Positions 50,085 through 59,006 are shown, counted from the stretch's first letter. The stretch is 64,000 nucleotides of DNA from Stutzerimonas kunmingensis (GCF_021432085.1 NZ_CP090366.1:1550001-1614000), one strand, 5' to 3'. The notes: a model not told the origin generated them from the sequence alone. A program made the numbers and translations.

Positions 50085-50264
50085 TTAAGCCGGACCTGGC
50101 GGCCCGAAGATCATCTGCACGATCCAGACGATGAAACCGTAACCACTGACCAGCGCGACGCTGAGGATGGGAAACAGGAAGACGATCAGGAATATGAAGA
50201 GGCGGGTTTCGTCCCGCTTGATCGAGGTATCCGCGGGGCGGGTGTCATTCGGCGTTACTGTCAT
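50085..50264 (-). CDS. napE: Small membrane protein NapE
   Basis: 59 residues, MTVTPNDTRPADTSIKRDET, then one membrane helix FIFLIVFLFPILSVALVSGY and IVWIVQMIFGPPGPA. NapE family, role not well defined; it heads napEDABC as in Paracoccus and pseudomonads. GGAG is not evident but AGTAAAA precedes the ATG. I saw no clear FNR/ANR box (TTGAT-N4-ATCAA) in the 190 bases upstream. Confidence 0.88.
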   Translation of the reverse strand: MTVTPNDTRPADTSIKRDETRLFIFLIVFLFPILSVALVSGYGFIVWIVQMIFGPPGPA

Positions 50265-50456
50265 TGTTTTACTCCGACTGGCATATAGGGAGTCTAGTCA
50301 CAGACCAGCATAGGGCAATGTTCGTTTCGGTTCTCTGCAGTGGCTTGGGGTTAGGCCGATCAGCGGACCGCTTTTCTGTCCGGCAAGCGGCAGAGCAAAC
50401 AGCCGTGCTAGCCTGCGCGGCTTTTTCTCAGGTCAGCGCATGAGTCGAGGGCGCCG

Positions 50457-51635
50457 ATGATCGCCGAACACGCACACCTCTCAAGAGGCACGCCAGCCTA
50501 CCGGCGCGCCACGTTTGCACTCTTCTGCGCTGGCTTCGCCACGTTCGCATTGCTGTATTGCATTCAGCCGTTGCTGCCCATGCTCGCCGCGCATTTCTCG
50601 GTATCGGCTGCCAGCAGCAGTCTGGCGTTGTCGCTGACGACGCTGTCGCTCGCCGTCTGTCTGCTGATCTCGGGTGCGCTTGCCGAAAGCTGGGGGCGCA
50701 AGCCGGTGATGGCCGCGGCGCTCGGTCTGGCCAGCCTGCTCGGGCTGGCCAGCGTACTGGTCGATTCCTGGCAACTATTGCTGGCGCTGCGCGCGCTACT
50801 CGGGCTGGCACTCAGTGGATTGCCGGCACTGGCGATGGCTTACGTCGGCGAGGAGTTCGAGCCCGAGTCGCTGCCTGCCGCAATGGGCCTGTATATCGGC
50901 GGCACGGCGCTGGGTGGGATGCTCGGGCGTCTGCTTTCCGGCCTGCTGAGTGACCTGGGTGGCTGGCAGCTGGCGCTCGGTGGCATTGCCTCGCTGGGAC
51001 TGCTGGCGTTGGTGGCGTTCGTCTGGCTGTTGCCGCCGTCGCGACATTTCACGGCGCAACCGCTCTCGCTGCGCATTCTGCTGACGAACTTCCGGCTGCA
51101 TCTGGGCAATCCGGTGCTACGTGGACTGTTCCTGCAGGGCTTTCTGCTGATGGGCGGCTTCGTCGCGCTGTTCAACTACATTGGCTTCCGCCTGGCAGGC
51201 GAGCCGTTCGGCTTGTCCTCGACGCTCATCGGCCTGCTGTTCGTCGTCTATCTCGGCGGGATTTTCAGCGCCGGCTGGGCCGGGCGTCTGGTGCCGCGCT
51301 TCGGTGCGCGGCAGGTGCTGCGCGGTGGGGTCGCTCTGATGCTGATTGGTGTGGGGCTATGCGCGACGTCGTGGCTGGTCAGCCTCGTGCTCGGTCTCGG
51401 ATTGTTCACCCTCGGCTTCTTCGCCGCGCATGCCGTGGCCAGCGGGCAGGTCGGCAGCCAGGCCAAGGGTGCTCGAGCGCAGGCATCGGCGCTGTACCTG
51501 TGTGCCTACTATCTGGGATCGAGTGTGGTTGGCTATGGCGCCGGTTATGTCTGGGATCACGCGGGCTGGTTGCCGTTGATGGCGTTGCTGGCGGCGTTGT
51601 TCGTCATTGCCGGTTGGCGGGCGAGGGCGCTCTAG
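50457..51635 (+). CDS. MFS exporter (DHA1, YnfM-like)
   Basis: 392 residues with twelve predicted membrane segments. RATFALFCAGFATFALLYCI opens the first, GRKPVMAAALGLASLLGLAS carries the loop 2-3 motif and LAMAYVGEEFEPESLPAAMG is the characteristic YnfM-type stretch. Probably a drug or metabolite/H+ antiporter; substrate not predictable. ATG 50457 is used; an in-frame ATG is not seen upstream with better spacing. Confidence 0.87.
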   Translation: MIAEHAHLSRGTPAYRRATFALFCAGFATFALLYCIQPLLPMLAAHFSVSAASSSLALSLTTLSLAVCLLISGALAESWGRKPVMAAALGLASLLGLASVLVDSWQLLLALRALLGLALSGLPALAMAYVGEEFEPESLPAAMGLYIGGTALGGMLGRLLSGLLSDLGGWQLALGGIASLGLLALVAFVWLLPPSRHFTAQPLSLRILLTNFRLHLGNPVLRGLFLQGFLLMGGFVALFNYIGFRLAGEPFGLSSTLIGLLFVVYLGGIFSAGWAGRLVPRFGARQVLRGGVALMLIGVGLCATSWLVSLVLGLGLFTLGFFAAHAVASGQVGSQAKGARAQASALYLCAYYLGSSVVGYGAGYVWDHAGWLPLMALLAALFVIAGWRARAL

Positions 51636-51647
51636 CAGGCGCTGGCG

Positions 51648-52142
51648 TCATTCGATGCGTTGCTCGCCGCTAAAGGCGAGGGTGGTCTTGCAGCGACGGC
51701 AGTAATAACGGCGCCCCTTCGCCACCAGCGCATGGCGTTGGGGCGTGAAAGCGAAATCCTGATCCACGCAGCTGCAGCGATAGACATACCGGGTAACGGA
51801 CCGGCGACGAATCGCATAGGTGTGGCAGCGATCCGGCGGCAGCTCGTACACGCCACGCATGATCAGCTGCCATTCCTCGCCGTGAGGCTGAATCCGTGAG
51901 CCGAACATCTGATGGGCGATCAAGTGCGCGACCTCATGGGCGACGGTCTGGCGCAGAAAGTGCTCAGCATTTTCCCGATAGAGCTGCTCATTGAAGCGCA
52001 GGAGATTTTCCTGCAAATGCGCCACACCAGCTTTCTGCCCGCGCAGCTTGAGGCTTACCTGGGGGCGGGTGAAGCGATGCTTGAAAAACTGCTCGGCCAG
52101 CTCGTAACAGGCTTCGACGCGGGCATTGAGGCGCTCGGGCAT
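51648..52142 (-). CDS. sprT: SprT-family zinc metalloprotease
   Basis: 164 residues. HEVAHLIAH at 69-77 is the HExxH zinc site; a C-terminal zinc ribbon follows (YVYRCSCVDQDFAF, GRRYYCRRCKTTLAF). SprT family, related to the SPRTN DNA-protein crosslink protease; bacterial role not defined. Convergent with the MFS gene, 12 bases apart. Confidence 0.92.
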   Translation of the reverse strand: MPERLNARVEACYELAEQFFKHRFTRPQVSLKLRGQKAGVAHLQENLLRFNEQLYRENAEHFLRQTVAHEVAHLIAHQMFGSRIQPHGEEWQLIMRGVYELPPDRCHTYAIRRRSVTRYVYRCSCVDQDFAFTPQRHALVAKGRRYYCRRCKTTLAFSGEQRIE

Positions 52143-52203
52143 TGGGGTACTCCTGCAAGCGCCGCATTATGCCAAACCGCTCCTGGCCGAACAGCTTCGT
52201 TGG

Positions 52204-52905
52204 TCACTCGTTCGGGCGTTCGTTGAAGCGCCTTTCGTTGTCCATGCCGCCCGGTTCTTCCTGCGGGCGATTCTCCTCGAAGCCATAGCTCTGGTTCTGT
52301 GGGGTATTGCGCTCGTAGGTCGGGTCGAGCGCGAGCATCCAGAACAAGATCATCGGCACCTTCAGGTTCACCAGCACCAGCAGGCCGACGCCCCAGGTGC
52401 AGGCGCCATACAGAAAGGTGTTGCGGTTATCGATGCGCATGAACGTCGGCAGGCCGACGAACAGCAGATAGGTCGAGTATGCCCCGGCCGCCACCAGAAC
52501 CAGGATGGCCAGCCAGCGCGACGGGTAGAGCGCACCCAGTCCGGCTAGGAAGAACGGTGTAATGACATAGGCGATGAAGCCCACGCATTGATTGAAAGTC
52601 GGGCGTGCATCGAAGGAGCGCGACATCCAGCGCAGGAAGAACCCCATGACGAAGGTGCCGGCGACGATGGTGATGTAGATCAGCGCGCTGAGCTGGAAGG
52701 CACTGCGGGTATCGAGCCAGATCCGTTCGTCTTCTACCAGGCTCCAGCCTACATAACGTGTGCCGATGAACATGCAAACCGCCGGCAGCAATGCCCAGAG
52801 CAGCAGATGGACAAGGTAGTTGGAGCTGTTCTTTTCTTCGTCGCGGCGAATGTCCGCCCACGCCCGATCCGGGCGGGTGAGCAGTGTTACAAAGTGCGGG
52901 ATCAT
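52204..52905 (-). CDS. Yip1-family membrane protein (A)
   Basis: 233 residues. The opening MIPHFVTLLTRPDRAWADIR, five hydrophobic segments and a YSTYLLFVGLPTFMRI motif fit the Yip1/DUF1282 family of inner-membrane proteins. The C-terminal 40 residues are hydrophilic (RPQEEPGGMDNERRFNERPN). Paralogous to the next gene. Function unknown. Confidence 0.82.
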   Translation of the reverse strand: MIPHFVTLLTRPDRAWADIRRDEEKNSSNYLVHLLLWALLPAVCMFIGTRYVGWSLVEDERIWLDTRSAFQLSALIYITIVAGTFVMGFFLRWMSRSFDARPTFNQCVGFIAYVITPFFLAGLGALYPSRWLAILVLVAAGAYSTYLLFVGLPTFMRIDNRNTFLYGACTWGVGLLVLVNLKVPMILFWMLALDPTYERNTPQNQSYGFEENRPQEEPGGMDNERRFNERPNE

Positions 52906-53040
52906 ACCGAGTCTCCGTCTGCCTTGAGGGCCGCTCAGGAATGCTGTTGCAGCGGCGTTATCGCTTTAGAACGGCAGATGCGGTGAGGGTTTCCCTTATC
53001 GGCCCAGACGATTCGTCGCGGGATGATGCGCGGGCATACG

Positions 53041-53066
53041 AAAAGGCCGCCCACAGGCGGCCTTTT
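53041..53066 (-). terminator. Terminator after the Yip1 (B) gene
   Basis: AAAAGGCCGCC, loop CACA, GGCGGCCTTTT. Symmetrical, so it can act for either strand; lies 13 bases beyond the stop of 53080-53679. Confidence 0.8.
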
Positions 53067-53079
53067 GAGGTGGGATTTG

Positions 53080-53679
53080 TTAGCGGACGTAGACCGGGCC
53101 GATGCCCATGCCCCAGGTTATGACCGACAGGGCAATGATCGCCACCAGCACTACGAGGCCGACCGCAAGTACCGAACTGGAGAACATGAATCCCTCGTCT
53201 TCGTGGATGTTCATGAACTTAGGCAGCCCCACGTAGAGCAGATAGGCCGTGTAGCAGACTGCCGCGGTCCCCACCAGCATGCCGAGCCAGAGGTGCGGAT
53301 AGAGACCCGCCAGCCCGCCGATGAACAGCGGCGTTGCGGTATAGGCGGCGAAAACGATGCATTGGGTAAGGGTTGGGGTAGCGTCGTAGGTACGTGCCAT
53401 CCAGTGAATGAAGCCGCCCATCACGGCGACGCCGGCCAGCATGGCGAAGTAGGAAAGTATCGCCAGCTGCATGCAACTGGCCTGGGTCAGCTTGACCGGC
53501 TCTCCACCGCCGATGCTCCAGCCCACCTGGGTCGCGCCGATGTAGGCCGATACCGCCGGTATCGCAGCGAGCAGCAGCACATGCGTGAGGTACATGTGGC
53601 TGACGGTTTCTTCCTCGCCGCGGATTTCGTTCCACTCCTGACCGGGGTGGGTGAACAAACCCCAAACGTGATTGATCAT
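53080..53679 (-). CDS. Yip1-family membrane protein (B)
   Basis: 199 residues: MINHVWGLFTHPGQEWNEIR, MYLTHVLLLAAIPAVSAYIG, AYLLYVGLPKFMNIHEDEGF with five hydrophobic segments. Same family and layout as the gene at 52204, so a tandem duplication, but with its own terminator between them. Function unknown. GGAG precedes the start at a distance of 7 bases. Confidence 0.84.
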   Translation of the reverse strand: MINHVWGLFTHPGQEWNEIRGEEETVSHMYLTHVLLLAAIPAVSAYIGATQVGWSIGGGEPVKLTQASCMQLAILSYFAMLAGVAVMGGFIHWMARTYDATPTLTQCIVFAAYTATPLFIGGLAGLYPHLWLGMLVGTAAVCYTAYLLYVGLPKFMNIHEDEGFMFSSSVLAVGLVVLVAIIALSVITWGMGIGPVYVR

Positions 53680-53817
53680 GCCAGCGTCTCCTCAGTTTAT
53701 GGAGGTCGCCTCGCCTGGCGGTCGTCATCGAGGACGGCGCGTGCGACCTTACGTCGCAGTATAGAAATGCCAATCGGCAATGCATCAGCGGAGTTAGAGC
53801 GTTTCGAAGCTATGTCG

Positions 53818-54411
53818 TCAGCGGTAATAGCGCTCGAGTATTTCCATCGCCAGATTGATTGACTGCAGGCGCTGCGTACTGCCACCTCGATCAGGATGGT
53901 GCAGGCCGACCAGCTGACGGTAGCGGCGCTTGATCAGCTCCAGGGTGAGGGGCTGTGAGGCGCGGTCCAGTTCGAACAGTTCGAGTGCCGCGCGTTTCTC
54001 GTCGCTGCCCTGCATGCGCGTCCAGAAGCTCGCCAGCAGGCGTTCGACATCGTCTTCGTCGGTATCCCGCAAGTTGGAGAGATCCAGGTAATACGCGCGC
54101 AGGGCGTCCTGCTCGGCGAGGCCGGCGTTGGCGCCGGCATATGGCAGCAACTGGACGTGTAAGGGGCTGATCTGCAGATGGCCGCTGCCCTCGGCCCAGA
54201 GTCGGTCGCGCAGCAGATAAAGCGCGTTGAACACCAGAAAATGCGTGCGGAACAGCACCAGCTTGTCTGTCAGCGGCAGGTTGGGCACATGCGTGCTATG
54301 CCGGCGCTTGAGCTGTTGAATCAGCTCGTACTCGCTGCAGCCTTCGGGTTTTTCCTGCAGCAGTACGAGCAGGTGGTCTGGCAGATCCAGTGCGGGGGAG
54401 AGGTCGTCCAT
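53818..54411 (-). CDS. DnaJ-related J-domain protein
   Basis: 197 residues. An N-terminal DnaJ-related module (LLVLLQEKPEGCSEYELIQQ, LFRTHFLVFNALYLLRDRLW) and a C-terminal J domain with HPD in QLVGLHHPDRGGSTQRLQSI. It would stimulate a DnaK/Hsc70 ATPase for an unknown client. Divergent from ttcA. J domain at the C-terminus rather than N-terminus is normal for this family. Confidence 0.9.
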   Translation of the reverse strand: MDDLSPALDLPDHLLVLLQEKPEGCSEYELIQQLKRRHSTHVPNLPLTDKLVLFRTHFLVFNALYLLRDRLWAEGSGHLQISPLHVQLLPYAGANAGLAEQDALRAYYLDLSNLRDTDEDDVERLLASFWTRMQGSDEKRAALELFELDRASQPLTLELIKRRYRQLVGLHHPDRGGSTQRLQSINLAMEILERYYR

Positions 54412-54545
54412 CGGGCGAGACTAGCACAGCACTGCGGGTGTTCATTCAGTGCTGGTTCACATCGGAGCAGGCGGCGAACGGGCTGCGGTCAGGCTTGCTT
54501 TGCGCGTAAAATGCGCGCCTTTCGCATCTCACCCGGACACCTGAC

Positions 54546-55370
54546 ATGGGCAACCTCTCGGTCAACCAGAACAAACTGCAGAAGCGCCTGCGCCGCCTGG
54601 CCGGCGAGGCCGTCACCGACTTCAATATGATCGAGGACGGCGACAAGGTCATGGTCTGCCTGTCCGGCGGCAAGGACAGCTACACCATGCTCGATGTGCT
54701 GCTCTATCTGCAGAAGGTCGCGCCGATCAAGTTCGAGATCGTTGCCGTGAACATGGACCAGAAGCAGCCCGGCTTTCCCGAGCATGTCCTTCCCGAATAC
54801 CTGAAGTCCATCGGCGTCGAGTACCACATCATCGAGAAGGACACCTACTCGGTGGTGAAGGAGAAGATTCCGGAAGGCAAGACCACCTGCTCGCTGTGCT
54901 CTCGTCTGCGCCGCGGCACGCTGTACACCTTCGCCGACGAGATCGGCGCGACCAAGATGGCGCTCGGGCATCATCGCGACGACATCTTGGAGACCTTCTT
55001 CCTCAACATGTTCTATGGCGGCACGCTGAAGGCCATGCCGCCCAAGCTGCTCTCCGACGATGGACGCAACGTGGTGATTCGCCCGCTGGCCTACTGCAAC
55101 GAGGCGGACATCGAGGCGTACTCGCAGATGAAGGAATTTCCGATCATCCCGTGCAACCTCTGTGGTTCGCAGGAAAATCTGCAGCGCCAGGTGGTCAAGG
55201 AAATGCTGCAGGAGTGGGAGCGCAAGTCGCCAGGGCGCACCGAGATCATGTTCCGCGCGCTGCAGAACGTGGTGCCTTCGCAGCTGGCCGACCGCAACCT
55301 GTTCGATTTCAAGAGCCTGCGTATCGACGACAGCGCCACGCCGCGCTTCGTCGATGTGATGAGCCTGTAA
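54546..55370 (+). CDS. ttcA: tRNA 2-thiocytidine synthetase TtcA
   Basis: 274 residues. PP-loop SGGKDS at 40-45, Cys pair TTCSLCSR at 115-118 and a third Cys group [14 protein letters not shown] near 206 that hold the [4Fe-4S] cluster. Thiolates C32 of several tRNAs. Good length and motifs; stands alone, followed by the aro leader. Confidence 0.96.
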   Translation: MGNLSVNQNKLQKRLRRLAGEAVTDFNMIEDGDKVMVCLSGGKDSYTMLDVLLYLQKVAPIKFEIVAVNMDQKQPGFPEHVLPEYLKSIGVEYHIIEKDTYSVVKEKIPEGKTTCSLCSRLRRGTLYTFADEIGATKMALGHHRDDILETFFLNMFYGGTLKAMPPKLLSDDGRNVVIRPLAYCNEADIEAYSQMKEFPIIPCNLCGSQENLQRQVVKEMLQEWERKSPGRTEIMFRALQNVVPSQLADRNLFDFKSLRIDDSATPRFVDVMSL

Positions 55371-55415
55371 TCGGGCACACCCGGCCGAGCCAGCCACTTT
55401 CTTTTGCCGTGCCGG

Positions 55416-55445
55416 TTGAAAGCCGCAGTCCCGGCAGAGTATGGT
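55416..55445 (+). promoter_or_regulatory. Predicted promoter of the aro leader transcript
   Basis: TTGAAA (55416-55421), 18 bases, TATGGT (55440-55445). Lies just upstream of leader peptide 1. Confidence 0.6.
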
Positions 55446-55468
55446 TCGGCCATCTTCTGGAGATCAGC

Positions 55469-55597
55469 ATGTCCCTGAACCCTGTAGCCCTGAACGTTGT
55501 CGATGCCGGTGCCATTCGCGCCGTGGTCGTTCGTGGGCAGCAGGTTGCAGCCGCTGGTTATTACTTTGGGTATTGGTTTAGCCGCAGGCGCGCCTGA
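55469..55597 (+). CDS. Aromatic leader peptide 1
   Basis: 42 codons with a strong ribosome site (TGGAGAT). The end carries GYYFGYWFSRRRA: Tyr31, Tyr32, Phe33, Tyr35, Trp36, Phe37, six aromatics in seven codons. It lies 51 bases before an 11-bp terminator hairpin. Stalling at these codons when aromatic aminoacyl-tRNAs are scarce would favour an antiterminator, as in pheA or trp attenuation. Confidence 0.82.
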   Translation: MSLNPVALNVVDAGAIRAVVVRGQQVAAAGYYFGYWFSRRRA

Positions 55598-55648
55598 TAC
55601 CCCACAGGCGCCCTAGCAAGCAGGGTCGCCACCAGAGCAGTTTTCGAA

Positions 55649-55685
55649 CCCCCGGTCGGCCACCCGACCGGGGGTTTTGTTTTTT
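55649..55685 (+). terminator. Attenuator terminator of the aro leader
   Basis: CCCCCGGTCGG (55649-55659), loop CCAC, CCGACCGGGGG (55664-55674), then TTTTGTTTTTT. Very strong. Sits between the two leader peptides. Confidence 0.92.
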
Positions 55686-55722
55686 CGGCCACGCGATGGC
55701 CCAACGCAACGAGGAACACGCC

Positions 55723-55818
55723 ATGACCACTTACCGCACCGACCGTTATTACCGCTACGACTGGCGATTTAGCCGCTTCGACGCCGAACACAAAGCACGC
55801 GAACGAACACCCGACTAG
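55723..55818 (+). CDS. Aromatic leader peptide 2
   Basis: 31 codons, MTTYRTDRYYRYDWRFSRFD, then AEHKARERTPD. Tyr x4, Phe x2 and Trp x1 within residues 4-19. GAGGAA precedes the ATG; an in-frame ATG at 55696 is also possible. It follows the terminator and ends 44 bases before the DAHP synthase start, so it may couple aromatic supply to translation of the enzyme. Confidence 0.72.
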   Translation: MTTYRTDRYYRYDWRFSRFDAEHKARERTPD

Positions 55819-55862
55819 CGCCGCCGCGGACCACCCGCGCCGGCAGAAGGAACCGCCAGATC

Positions 55863-56939
55863 ATGAATGCATCCGCCACCGTACTTGCCCAACAACCCGT
55901 CGCCACCGCCGAGGCCAGCGTCGCCCGCCGCAGCGCGCAGCCGCTGCCCAGCCCCGCGGTATTGCGCCAGCGTCTGCCTTTGAACGACGCCCTTGCCGCA
56001 CGCATCCATAACGACCGCAACGCCATCCGCGCCGTGCTCGACAGTCGTGATCCGCGCCTGCTGGTCGTCGTTGGGCCCTGTTCCCTGCACGATCCTGTCG
56101 CCGCGCTGGAGTACGCCGAGCGTCTCGCCGCGCTTGCGCCTGACGTCAGCGATCAGCTGCTGCTGGTGATGCGCGCCTATGTGGAAAAACCGCGTACCAC
56201 CGTCGGCTGGAAAGGCCTGGTCTACGACCCGCATCTGGACGGCAGTGGCAACATGGCTGAGGGGCTGCACCTGTCGCGCCGCCTGATGCTGGATATTCTC
56301 GAAACCGGTCTGCCGATTGCCACCGAACTACTGCAGCCGCTGGCTGCCGGGTACTTCGACGATCTCCTCGGCTGGGCCGCGATTGGCGCGCGCACCAGCG
56401 AGTCGCAGATCCATCGCGAGCTGGTCAGCGGGCTGGACCTGCCGGTGGGCTTCAAGAATGGCACCGATGGCGGCCTGGGCATCGCTTGCGACGCCATGCG
56501 TTCAGCGGAACATCCACACCAGCACTTCGGCATCGACGATCTCGGCCATCCGGCACTGCTGCAGACGCACGGCAATCCGGATACCCATCTGGTCCTGCGC
56601 GGCGGCCACGGCGCACCCAACTACGACGCGGCCAGTGTCGCTACTGCCCGTCGCGCGCTGGAAAAGCAGGGGATCGCTCCGCGCATCATGGTCGATTGCA
56701 GCCACGCCAACAGTGGCAAGGACCCACTGCGCCAGCCCGCGGTGCTGGAGTCGGTGATCGAGCAGCGCCTGGCTGGCGACATGAGCCTGCGTGGCGTCAT
56801 GCTGGAGAGCCATCTGTTCGATGGTTGCCAGCCGCTGTCCGGCGAGCTGCGCTACGGCGTGTCGATCACCGACGGCTGCCTGGGTTGGACGGCGACCGAG
56901 CAGATGCTGCGTCAGGCGGCGCAGCGGCTGCGCGGCTGA
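55863..56939 (+). CDS. aroF: 3-deoxy-7-phosphoheptulonate (DAHP) synthase, class I
   Basis: 358 residues: VVVGPCSLHDPVAALEYAER, VMRAYVEKPRTTVGWKGLVY, NGTDGGLGIACDAMRS and IMVDCSHANSGKD are signature regions. First step of the shikimate pathway, condensing PEP and erythrose-4-phosphate. Which aromatic amino acid inhibits it cannot be read with confidence; the symbol is given in the broad AroF/G/H sense. Controlled by the leader upstream (55469-55818). Confidence 0.93.
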   Translation: MNASATVLAQQPVATAEASVARRSAQPLPSPAVLRQRLPLNDALAARIHNDRNAIRAVLDSRDPRLLVVVGPCSLHDPVAALEYAERLAALAPDVSDQLLLVMRAYVEKPRTTVGWKGLVYDPHLDGSGNMAEGLHLSRRLMLDILETGLPIATELLQPLAAGYFDDLLGWAAIGARTSESQIHRELVSGLDLPVGFKNGTDGGLGIACDAMRSAEHPHQHFGIDDLGHPALLQTHGNPDTHLVLRGGHGAPNYDAASVATARRALEKQGIAPRIMVDCSHANSGKDPLRQPAVLESVIEQRLAGDMSLRGVMLESHLFDGCQPLSGELRYGVSITDGCLGWTATEQMLRQAAQRLRG

Positions 56940-57246
56940 TACCGAGAGCCCGCTGCACGTCTGAGCCGGCTCGCACGCAAACGACGTTCTGCTCGTAGGG
57001 TGGACAACGTGAAGATTGTCCACCGTCTGCGCCTGGTGTCAGGGCAATGGGACGCGTACCAAGCGGTGCCACCCGGCTTGCGCCGGCTTCACAGCGGAAG
57101 CGGGCTTGCCCGCGAATATTCGTCCAGACCAGCCTGCGCGAACGCCACCCGACCGCTGCCGCTCTGCCGCGTCGTCGGCGGCGGACTTGCGAGGCCGGCT
57201 CGTCATCGGCACCCTGTGCCGCTGCCGTCACCATCGGATCTGAACC
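56940..57246. repeat. Intergenic region with two Pseudomonas-type repeats
   Basis: 307 bases with no convincing gene. GGTGGACAA (56999-57007) / TTGTCCACC (57016-57024) is a hairpin of a kind frequent between stutzeri-group genes. A REP-like unit AAGCGGGCTTGCCCGCGAAT lies at 57098-57117. The reading frames there are repeats only. Confidence 0.6.
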
Positions 57247-57918
57247 ATGCATGACTACAAATGGCTGCACGAATATTGTCTCAATCGCTTCGGCTCGGCC
57301 GCGGCATTGGAGGCCCGCTTGCCGCAGCCCCACAGCGCCGACCAACTGCGCAGCGTTTCGGATGACCGCTACCTCTCGCTGATCAGCCTGCGCATCTTCC
57401 GCGCCGGCCTCAAGCACAGCCTGGTGGATGCCAAGTGGCCGGCCTTCGAGCAGGCCTTCTTCGGTTTCGACCCGGAGAAAGTCGTGCTGATGGGCGGCGA
57501 GCACATCGAGCGACTGATGCAGGACACCCGACTGATCCGTCATCTCGGCAAGCTCAAGAGCGTGCCACGCAACGCGCAGTTCGTGCTCGACGTGGCCAAG
57601 GAAAGGGGCAGCTTCGGCAACCTGCTGGCCGATTGGCCGAGCAGCGACATCGTCGGCCTGTGGCGCTACCTGACCAGGCACGGCAGCCAGCTCGGTGGCC
57701 TGTCGGCGCCGCGCCTGTTGCGCATGGCCGGCAAGGACACCTTCGTCCCCAGCAATGACGTAGTAGCCGCGCTCAAGGCGCAGGAAATCGTCGACAAGGT
57801 GCCGAGCAGCCAGCGTGACCAGGCTGCGGTGCAGGCTGCGTTCAATCAGTGGCAGAGCGAGAGTGGCCGTCCGCTGTGTCAGCTCTCGGCGATGCTGGCG
57901 TTCACCGTCAACCACTGA
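57247..57918 (+). CDS. tag: DNA-3-methyladenine glycosylase I family protein
   Basis: 223 residues: MHDYKWLHEYCLNRFGSAAA, DDRYLSLISLRIFRAGLKHS, FFGFDPEKVVLMGGEHIERL, SVPRNAQFVLDVAKERGSFG. The HhH-GPD-like Tag fold is recognisable. Typical Tag zinc ligands (Cys near the N-terminus, His-x-Cys near the end) are not clearly complete, so this may be the divergent Tag-like branch found in pseudomonads. Removes alkylated adenine if active. Confidence 0.78.
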   Translation: MHDYKWLHEYCLNRFGSAAALEARLPQPHSADQLRSVSDDRYLSLISLRIFRAGLKHSLVDAKWPAFEQAFFGFDPEKVVLMGGEHIERLMQDTRLIRHLGKLKSVPRNAQFVLDVAKERGSFGNLLADWPSSDIVGLWRYLTRHGSQLGGLSAPRLLRMAGKDTFVPSNDVVAALKAQEIVDKVPSSQRDQAAVQAAFNQWQSESGRPLCQLSAMLAFTVNH

Positions 57919-57976
57919 GGCCGCTGCGACGGTTTGGCGCAGGGTCGTCCAGAGGCGTGCGGTGTAAAGTCGAAAC

Positions 57977-58345
57977 ATGACCATCGTCAAAGACAAGCGT
58001 GCGCAGATCGTATGGGTGCTCTTCACCTGCATCCTGCTCAATGCATTTGTCTGCAGTCTGAACCACGCCACCCATGTGGGCTTCGGGCTGGCCATGGGGC
58101 AGGACGCGTTCTGCGTCACCGGCGATGATGGCGGCGTAGGCCTCGGCGCGCTTCCCTCCAATTTACATGACCTGTCGCAGCATGCCCTCGACTGCCCGCT
58201 GTGCAGTTCGGTTTTCCTCGCCATCTTCGCACTGTTCGCCTTGGCCTGGCTGGGGCGGCGCACGACAGGCGCGACTCCGCTACCGCCGATTGAGCGTCAT
58301 GGCCCGCGCCACCACTGGCCGGCACTGAATCCGCGCGCGCCCTGA
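57977..58345 (+). CDS. DUF2946 family protein
   Basis: 122 residues: an N-terminal hydrophobic helix IVWVLFTCILLNAFVCSLNH, DALDCPLCSS-like HALDCPLCSSVFLAIFALFA in the C-terminal half and a His/Pro-rich end. DUF2946 proteins are often metal (copper)-linked inner-membrane or periplasmic proteins near TonB receptors; none is adjacent here. Family by the xCPLC pattern. Confidence 0.75.
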   Translation: MTIVKDKRAQIVWVLFTCILLNAFVCSLNHATHVGFGLAMGQDAFCVTGDDGGVGLGALPSNLHDLSQHALDCPLCSSVFLAIFALFALAWLGRRTTGATPLPPIERHGPRHHWPALNPRAP

Positions 58346-58451
58346 GATTTCCTGATTGACGTGATTCGCCGTCCTTCCGCCCGGTAGCAGCGGACGAGAC
58401 GGCTACCTGTCGGAGCCTTCCGACGGCCCAGTCGACTCAGGGGATTTCACC

Positions 58452-59006
58452 ATGACCATGATGGAACGATTCACCCGCGCCGATAGCCGCGTGAGCTATC
58501 GGCTGCCTTTTCCCGACTACCCCAGCAACGCCCGCAGCTTCGTGCATCTGGATGCCAAGTTGCTGCCGTACTGGCATGCGCTGTTCGATGTCTGCCCGCG
58601 GCTGCTCAAGCTTGACCCGCCAGAGGGACTGGAGATCTTTCGTCAGTTCATGACCTGGGCCTATGGCTGCCAGCTGGCGCTGGACTGGACCTTCCACCTC
58701 GGCGTCTGCCGCTGGTTGCTAGCCTCCGACTACCGCGAGCTGGTCGAGCCGGAGCATATCGAGGCCATGATGCTCGCCGCCGCAGCGCGTTGGGTCGCCA
58801 GCGATGACAGCCCAGCAATCGGCATCGTGCTCGGCTGGCGAGGCGACAGCGAGCATGTATTCGACTGGAAGCCACGGGTGCGCCAGGGCGGCCGCCCGCT
58901 CGCCGCCGAGGCGGAGGAGCTGCCGCCGGCGCCCTGGCACTTCGCCTGGAGCCCGCTCTCGAGCACGGCCGGCAATGGATTTCGCCGGTGGCTGCGTGTG
59001 CCATGA
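58452..59006 (+). CDS. Unrecognised protein upstream of the cyd remnant
   Basis: 184 residues: MTMMERFTRADSRVSYRLPF, FRQFMTWAYGCQLALDWTFH, LGVCRWLLASDYRELVEPEH, GIVLGWRGDSEHVFDWKPRV. Soluble, Trp-rich, no motif I know. It begins with a tidy ATG but no strong ribosome site. About 190 bases further on the truncated cydA begins, so its downstream neighbourhood has been rearranged. Confidence 0.6.
   Translation: MTMMERFTRADSRVSYRLPFPDYPSNARSFVHLDAKLLPYWHALFDVCPRLLKLDPPEGLEIFRQFMTWAYGCQLALDWTFHLGVCRWLLASDYRELVEPEHIEAMMLAAAARWVASDDSPAIGIVLGWRGDSEHVFDWKPRVRQGGRPLAAEAEELPPAPWHFAWSPLSSTAGNGFRRWLRVP

Noticed and set aside
50265..50456. FNR/ANR box expected before napE
   Set aside because: No TTGAT-N4-ATCAA or close variant seen; regulation of nap is left open.
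57000..57254. Short plus-strand frames in the aroF-tag gap
   Set aside because: They lie on hairpin repeats and show no coding signal.
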